Of a stretch of DNA of 64,000 nt, positions 57,144 through 64,000 are shown one piece after another; the first letter of the stretch is position 1; the number at the start of each line of letters is the position of its first letter. The translations under genes and the position numbers were made by a program. The DNA is taken from positions 763,501 to 827,500 of the forward strand of contig JABMCL010000598.1 in NCBI GenBank assembly GCA_018857735.1. The letters are read 5' to 3'. The notes under the pieces are model-generated. The model saw nothing but the letters and a program-made list of their open reading frames with translations, had not been told where the DNA came from and searched no databases. Origin of the DNA: Alviniconcha marisindica (Eukaryota > Mollusca > Gastropoda > Provannidae).

Positions 57144-58065
57144 GACTGTAGCAGAAACTGGGTACTGGTATTAGTTAGGATTGTGGTAATGATGTGAATA
57201 GGGTCAGAGGTGTGACTGTTTACGAATGTAATGATGCTGATGCTGAGAGAATAATGTGAACAGGGACGTAGGAGGGGACGGCTAACGTGTGTAACGACGT
57301 TAAAGTTGAAAGTAGATGTAGGGCATAGGCATGATGGGTGATGTATGTATCATTTTAACGTCGGAAATGTTGTCAAAGGGATGGTTGGCACATATGTAAC
57401 GACGTTAACGTTGAAAATGACGTGAATAGGAGTGGAGGTGTAGTGGCTGACGTATGTAGTGATGTTAATATTGAAAATACATGTACAGGAGTGGAGATGT
57501 AGCGATATTGACGTTGGAAATGACGTGAACTGGAGTGGAGGTGTAGCGGTAGATTTGTGTAGTGATGTTAACATTGAAAATGACGTGAACAGGAGTGGAG
57601 GTGTAGCGGTAGATTTGTGTAGTGATGTTAACATTGAAAATGACGTGAACAGGAGTGGAAGTGTAGCGGTAGATTTGTGTAGTGATGTTAACATTGAAAA
57701 TGACGTGAACAGGAGTGGAGGTGTAGCGGTAGATTTGTGTAGTGATGTTAACATTGAAAATGACGTGAACACCAATGAAGGCGTATTGGTTGATGAGTAT
57801 AGTGGTTTTAAACATTGAAAATGACGTGAATAGGAGTGAATGTGTAGTGGTTGGTGACGTTACCGTTGAAAATGACATGAATAAGAATGGAGGTGTAGTG
57901 GTTACTGTATGTAGTGATACTTACGTTGAAAATGACATGAATACGAGGGGAGGTGTATCGGTTGATGTGTGTAGTGATGCTGATGTTGAAAGTTACATGG
58001 ATAGGAGTGTACGCATTGATCACTAATGTTAATATTGAGAATGACGGGAATAGGGATATTCCAAA
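56590..58065. repeat. 60-bp minisatellite, diverged edges and homogeneous core
   Basis: The core (57480-57780) has units gatttgtgtagtgatgttaa plus cattgaaaatgacgtgaac and aggagtggaggtgtagcgg. The edges are much decayed. It is interrupted by an L2 tail at 56943-57180. The 60-bp period gives 20-residue frames on both strands; not treated as coding. Confidence 0.88.
56943..57180 (-). mobile_element. L2-type LINE family B 3' end inserted in the 60-bp array
   Basis: aataataatgtacatttatc at the left, (CA)n at 57103-57141 and actgtagcagaaactgggta at the right; the reverse of 58770-59175. Confidence 0.85.
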
Positions 58066-58394
58066 CACTGCAAAAGTAAGTGCCAGCTGCTGTTACTTTA
58101 AAAATTAATAGCGTCAGTAAATAGGTGTGGATTAATGTCAAAAAATAAAATCCAGAATTTCGTGAACTGTTGGAGTGATATGATATTATTTGCTTAACTG
58201 AACCAAAAATGGATGATCTCGACAGTTGTGATATTGATACCTACTGTATGAAAAATAGAACCACTTGTGAAAGGAAATATGGGGGAATATAGCAGTGCTA
58301 GTGAGAAATGGGATCTTAAATAATTATGGTCAAGAGAGTGGAGCATGTAGGTTTTCAGAGGCGAACTGAGAAATATTTACACAAGTTTTTATCG

Positions 58395-59185
<791 letters not shown>

Positions 59186-59564
59186 GAAAAAAAAGGAAAA
59201 AACAAAACAAAACAAAAACAACAACAACAAAAACGACACCGTAAGAAATTGTTTGTGTCTTGTATATACCTCCAAAGGGGTCTGTCTACAGTAACAGAAA
59301 CTATTTTACCGAGTTGGAAGAAACACTTTTTCATATAAACTTGATTTGTTTTTAAAGTATTATTGGGGTGAACAGCTCGTCCGTGCGCGGCTTCGACCCA
59401 CAAAGACCGAAGAGACCGCTGGCCACCGCCAGAACAACAACAATGTTGAAGCCGTAGTGGGGACCTCGCTAGTGCGAAGCAACTTGTACTTCACTAATTG
59501 CTGTTTCAACTGAATGTCCGTAGCACAACTGTTGAGAACAACAGAAGCAAAAGGTTGTCCAACT
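59186..59564. other. No gene; dispersed repeat similar to 51.73-51.86 kb
   Basis: accgaagagaccgctggcca and cgaagcaacttgtacttc are loosely shared with the 51.7-kb segment. Confidence 0.45.
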
Positions 59565-60010
59565 TCAGTTCTGAGCCCAGGTCCACCTCCCTGCTCTTGA
59601 TCTCGCCTGGACTGTCTTGAGGGTCCAGTTCTACCTCAGTCCCTGCTCTTGATCTCTCCTAGGCTCTCTTGAGGGTCCAGCTCCACCTCCCTGCTCTTGA
59701 TCTCGCCTGGACTCTCTTGAGGGTCCAGCTCTACCTCCCTGCTCTTGATCTCGCCTGGACTCTCTTGAGGGTCCAGCTCTACCTCAGTCCCTGCTCTTGA
59801 TCTCGCCTGGACTCTCTTGAGGGTCCAGCTCCACCTCCCTGCTCTTGATCTCGCCTGAACTCTCTTGAGCGTCCAGCTCCACCTCCCTGCTCTTGATCTC
59901 TCCTAGGCTCTCTTGAGGGTCCAGCTCCACCTCCCTGCTCTTGATCTCTCCTGGGTTCTCTTGAGGGTCCAGCTCTACCTCCCTGCTCTTGATCTCGCCT
60001 GGACTCTGGG
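59565..60010. repeat. 48-bp minisatellite, about 9 copies
   Basis: Unit ctcgcctggactctcttgag plus ggtccagctctacctccc and tgctcttgat, with an occasional extra tcag. Confidence 0.95.
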
Positions 60011-60034
60011 CGGCAGAAACCGTTCAGTTCAGTT

Positions 60035-60795
60035 CATTTTGCTTAATGTCCTCGGATGCTAAAGAGCATATTAGGGACAATCTGTGGCATGATCGTCTCT
60101 TGGACTGATGTAAAACAGGGTCAGGCGGGGCAGAAACCAAGTAAACATGGTGCCGCTTAACGTCCACAGTAAGTAAACATGGTGCTTAACGTCCACAGAA
60201 ACCATAAGGCTTATTAGGGACGGGGAGAAGGGGGGAAGGGGGTATGGCGGTGGGGGCGGAAAGGGAGATTATATACCTATCGCTACACTGTCACCGCCAG
60301 AATGACTCCTGCATTAACTTGAGGTGGGCAGCAATGAGAACCATTTTAATGTTTCATAGTAATTGCCATGAGGGACAAAGTCACTGACAAGACATTGTCC
60401 ATGCACAGACCACAAGTGACCTTTGAAGTGAAACCGAGGAGAGCCGAAGCAGATTCGAACTGAGGTCCCTCTGCTTACCAGCCTACCGCCTTAGCGCTAG
60501 GGCAAACCAGCTCACCTTAACGTCCACAGAAACCATAAGGCTTATTAGGGACGGGGAGAAGGGGGGAGGGGTTATGGGGGTGGGGGCACTCAGGGCCCAT
60601 AACTCGAGATAGCTTACACAGCTCTCCCGCTACACGCTCAACCAACAAAAGTTGGTGGCAACAAAGTCACGACGGAGCCGAACCAGCCGTTGAGAACAAC
60701 ACGGACTAACCCAGGCGGCCACCTCGACTTTCACACAGCTGCTGAACTGTGACCCAGTTCACACAGCTGCTGAACTGTGAGCCAGTTCACACAGC
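60035..60795 (-). mobile_element. Composite SINE (family B, reverse) with repeated tail blocks
   Basis: The reverse complement of 60250-60525 shows a tRNA-like head (ctagcgctaaggcggtaggc, B box agttcgaatctgc) and the same body as 54.65-54.9 kb. cttattagggacggggaga blocks flank it at 60205-60225 and 60540-60560; further tail pieces reach 60795. Confidence 0.65.
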
Positions 60796-61135
60796 TCCTG
60801 GGCAGAAAAGAAAACCTCGTGCGAAGACTAAATCACTGATGCGACTTTTATTTTGAACTGATACAAATTAAAACTCGCCTGTTCGTGAAGTATGTTAGTT
60901 TGCCGGTTAATGGCATCCTGACAGATCCGCTTGCAGACACTATACATTTTACCATTTACAGGCTCACACAAGAGAGTTGAAATCAGTGAAGCTAATGCTA
61001 GGTTATTTTTAGATCAGTGCTTTCATACCGTCTGATCGGTGCACATGAACGTAGATTGGTGTGTATGCACCTGCTTTCACAGCTGCTGCAAAGTAACGTC
61101 CCCTTTTCATGAGATTCCGAGCAACAACAAAAAAA
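60796..61135. other. Presumed upstream region of gene 4
   Basis: Non-repetitive, without recognised elements. It ends in an A-rich stretch just before the candidate start codon. Confidence 0.35.
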
Positions 61136-61233
61136 ATGTCGCTGGTTTGTTTCTCTCGCAACATTGCACCACTGCGATTCCTAACAGCGGCATGCTGTCG
61201 CGAAAACGTCTGCACCCAAAGACGCCAGAGCAG
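61136..61233 (+). CDS. Candidate first exon of a mitochondrial-targeted protein (gene 4, exon 1)
   Basis: ATG in an A-rich Kozak context (aaaaATGtcg) opens 32 codons plus two bases to a strong donor, CAG|gtaagg. The peptide starts MSLVCFSRNIAPLRFLTAAC and continues CRENVCTQRRQS. It is Arg-rich, amphipathic and nearly free of acids, as in mitochondrial presequences. Phase 2 is completed exactly by the exon at 62833. An alternative reading from ATG 61192 (MLSRKRLHPKTPEQ, phase 0) uses the same donor. Product unknown. Confidence 0.42.
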
Positions 61234-62103
61234 GTAAGGTTGTCGGAGGATGAAACCGCTGTGTATGCCGCATTAGCTGTGTCAGTCGGCTTACGCAACA
61301 TGCGCATGGGGTTGACATTTCAGTGTCTTCACTCAGACTTCAGTCTGACGTCAAGGGCAGGACACCTTTGGCATGTCTCAAGGACAACTAATCCGTAATC
61401 AGCACAAAATTAATCAGCCATGGCAAATAGGTGCCCGGAATTTCCGCTTGTATCGTAGGTTAGTGATTTCAGTGCATGGCAAAACGAAACCAACTGCAAA
61501 CTGCATTTGATTTCATTTTCAGATGGGATATACTAAATTATATAGAATAAACTTCACCTTCCCATGCTGGGTATGGTGACCTGTTTGCCAGGCTAGATCA
61601 TTCATCTAATGTTGCTCCGGTATTGGGGCAAAAGAAGAAAACCAACAAAAAAATCAAAGTAACATGGGTCCTATCAGACTGATTGGGTCTACTTTATTTA
61701 GCTGTCCTTGCTCAGCCTTCTTCCATCTTTCTGAAGACTGTGGAATGCACATAAAAACTAATGATTAAAAAAAATATATTAAAAAATGGATGGTGCCGTA
61801 TAGTCATTTGGACAACCAGAACTGGAAGTGGAAGGGCATCAACTGAATATATTGAAGCTGCCATGAGGGTACCAACAGAGAATCCTTCTTGGCAGATTAT
61901 AATTTATTCATGACTAAGACTAGTAAGACTAAGAGCTACAACAATGACAAACTTATGTCACTTGCAAGTGATTTTTTTGTTTTTTTTCCTGCTTAGAAGT
62001 TGAGAACTCTGTTCATGAAGGATTTTTTTTTTGGGGTGGGGGGTGGGGGGTAATGTCACATAGTACATTACAATACACTTTTATGCAAATATTAGTTATT
62101 GCT
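61234..62103 (+). other. Candidate intron of gene 4
   Basis: AT-rich with a T/G-rich run (62018-62050). Frames in the first 160 bp after the donor are not supported as coding. Confidence 0.35.
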
Positions 62104-62276
62104 CAATATAATAAATATAATAATAATAAATGATTCTTATAAAGTGCTGTTCTCTAACCAGAGTTAAACTCACTGCACTGTACAAACATGACAAAAACCA
62201 CACTAACATACATTTCAAACAAACAGAATCTTAAATATTGTAGTTTACCATTATCGCCTATCAAACAATAACCATG

Positions 62277-62326
<50 letters not shown>

Positions 62327-62475
62327 GCACACCTATCTCTGCTCGTCCACTCAGATACAACAATTAATATCATCCCCCCCCCCCCCCCCCCAACGTTCCC
62401 TATTCATGTGCATCCATCTACATTCAACAGCCACACACAGACACACTTTTTTTCAGACAAAGTACTAGTACTTTG
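62104..62475 (-). mobile_element. LINE or SINE 3' end (family D), second copy
   Basis: aataataataaatgattctt tail, gtgctgttctctaaccaga, (CA)n at 62279-62321 and a C run (62374-62391). Ordered match to 37845-38300. Confidence 0.65.
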
Positions 62476-62832
62476 GCGCAATATAAAAATATATATAGAG
62501 ACAGGGGTCGTAAAAATGCGACAAACTGTGTGTTTTTGCACAAAATAAGCCCCTCTAAAGCAGGTGTTCAAATCCCCTGCATTTTTATACGCTGACAAAT
62601 TCCAGATCTGTATGACAGAGTGTGAAGTTGGTTGTCATAACCTATCAACTTTGATAGCTGCCAGGTGGCCAGAGTGGGTGATACTGAGCAAAGACAATGG
62701 TAGTTTACTGCCTATGTCTGTTTCTGCTGTTCATTTGCTTGCGGGACTGACCACATATCGCATCTCAGCAAAATGTAAAAGACAACACAGAAAACTTGGA
62801 CTTGTATTTTTCAAAGTCATGATTATTTATAG

Positions 62833-62894
62833 TTCTAAACCAGTGCCTGCCTCTAGCTCTGAGCAGGTTGACAACAGGCTGCCTGCTGGAGAAG
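62833..62894 (+). CDS. Candidate second exon of gene 4
   Basis: Acceptor gattatttatag and donor GAAG|gtaaac, 62 nt, phase 2 to 1. The peptide SKPVPASSSEQVDNRLPAGE follows the presequence-like exon 1 without break. If the donor is not used, the frame continues KQTSQESGSASES and stays open to 63181. Later exons must lie beyond 64000. Confidence 0.35.
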
Positions 62895-64000
62895 GTAAAC
62901 AAACCAGCCAGGAATCTGGCAGTGCCAGTGAAAGTCTGAGATCTAACCAGGCACCGGTGGTAAACGATGGTTGCCATGGATGGGGCCCAAGCTCAAGGAT
63001 ACCGAAAGTAGTGCTGTTATCTGTTGGGCTTGCACATAATTCTGCAGTAGGCACAACGGGCAGAATTCTAAATAGACAGTGCAGGATTGTTCTTCAAAAA
63101 ATCGTTGTCAGTGTATTTAGCCTCCTGTTTGGTTGTACACATTTTTTTCAAGATACTGCATTTGCTGCATGCAAGTTCTGAAAAAGCATTTGCGACCCCT
63201 TAGATATAATACAAAAGCAGTACTGAATGACATGTAATAATAAAATACAAATGACTTTTTGTGCACAGAAAATGCAATACAAATAAACATAGCACAGTGT
63301 CATTAATAAACTAAGTCTGTCAAAACTATAATTTATTACACACACACACACACACACACACACGCATACACAGAGTACCAACTTGTTCTTGTACCAACTT
63401 GACATTTATCGCAAATGACTGTCAGATTATTATACTACTGACCCTAACCCTAACCCTGTGATGTGTTATTGTTTGTCTTCACACCATTACCACTGGGATT
63501 GAATCTGGCCTTCACTTACTGATGCCTGCACAAGGGATTTACCGTATGTGCAACAATGATATTATCAGCCTTAGAACACACCTGTAAGGCAGAAGATGGG
63601 ACAGGCACCGATGACTCACTGCAGTTGTTGACTCAGTATAACATTAATTCAGTATGATTATTTATAGATGTCATGTCATTACTCTTCTGTGTTTTTTTAA
63701 CCTCGTAAGTCATGTGCTCCAATACGATAAAACAGAGAAACTTGTATTTCTGTCTCATTTAACCCCCCCCCCCCCCCCCCAATTCATATATTCGTATCCT
63801 GATTATGATAGCTCATAGTAATAATATTAATAGCGGTCATTTGTATAGTGCGGTATCTCCCTGAACAACTTCTGTTGATGTCTCGGTCACAGCCCCCACC
63901 CCACCCTCACCTCTTGCCTCACAATCTTACCCACCTACACTTCACTGCAACACAGTTTAATATAGATCAACACATCAAATGTTCAGACACACAAAATTGT
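62895..64000. other. Right end: candidate intron, simple repeats, short telomere-like run
   Basis: (CA)n at 63338-63363, a telomere-type run taaccctaaccctg at 63446-63459, a C run at 63765-63780 and an aataatattaatagcg tail-like motif at 63821. No further exon was identified. Confidence 0.4.

Noticed and set aside
60430..60525. Possible tRNA gene on the minus strand
   Set aside because: The same head occurs at 54.66 kb with an identical non-tRNA body; SINE, not tRNA.
61039..61398. 119-codon plus frame
   Set aside because: It runs through a strong donor (CAG|gtaagg at 61233); the part after it is better explained as intron.
62564..63181. 205-codon plus frame read as one exon
   Set aside because: The segment before 62833 precedes a usable acceptor and has no motif; only the 62833-62894 part fits the phase of the upstream exon. 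Extension beyond 62894 remains possible.

Overview
This is eukaryotic nuclear DNA, most likely from a lophotrochozoan animal and probably a marine gastropod (inference). The signs are spliced genes with GT/AG introns, many decayed LINE copies whose reverse transcriptase resembles the CR1/L2 group and whose tails are (ATT)n, tRNA-derived SINEs, long (CA/TG)n tracts, and an unusually dense set of minisatellites with 20-80 bp units. By eye about a quarter of the window is minisatellite and another quarter or more is recognisable retroelement. Nothing looks prokaryotic, and there is no operon or CRISPR array.

Four spliced genes can be reconstructed from exon phase. (1) A plus-strand gene enters at the left edge and ends at 7520. 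Four small exons (1-115, 347-388, 3653-3779, 7465-7520) join in phase and encode the acidic C-terminal part of an unidentified protein. (2) A minus-strand gene (29370 down to 17437) has a signal-peptide exon, several small cysteine-containing exons, a sushi/CCP-like exon, one transmembrane exon and an acidic cytoplasmic tail. All junctions but one are phase-compatible. It looks like a single-pass surface protein. (3) A plus-strand globin gene (38950-50812) has three exons, both heme-region histidines, two phase-0 introns and a disordered Ser/Pro-rich C-terminal extension of about 220 residues. It is the clearest gene here. (4) Two phase-matched plus-strand exons (61136-61233 and 62833-62894) begin a protein with a mitochondrial-targeting-like N terminus and run off the right edge.

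Layout: 0-7.5 kb, tail of gene 1 with a TA-flanked MITE, a SINE and minisatellites in its introns. 7.5-15.7 kb, gene-poor, filled by three large minisatellites. 15.7-29.4 kb, gene 2, with LINE fragments, a perfect 65-bp inverted repeat, AG-rich low-complexity DNA and a 21-bp array in its introns. 29.4-38.9 kb, a minisatellite at the gene 2 promoter, then L2-type LINE debris, microsatellites and an imperfect foldback repeat. 38.9-50.8 kb, the globin gene, whose first intron (9.1 kb) contains a 45-bp array of more than 50 copies split by an L2 insertion, a second retroelement tail and a nearly complete L2 element. 50.8-61 kb, four more minisatellites, SINEs, L2 tails and an intact LINE-type ORF1. 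61-64 kb, gene 4.

Most long reading frames in the window are artefacts of minisatellites whose unit length is a multiple of three. The frames over the 45-bp array reach 497 codons and are not annotated as genes. Exon boundaries were inferred from splice consensus, phase and protein plausibility only; no alignment or transcript data were available.
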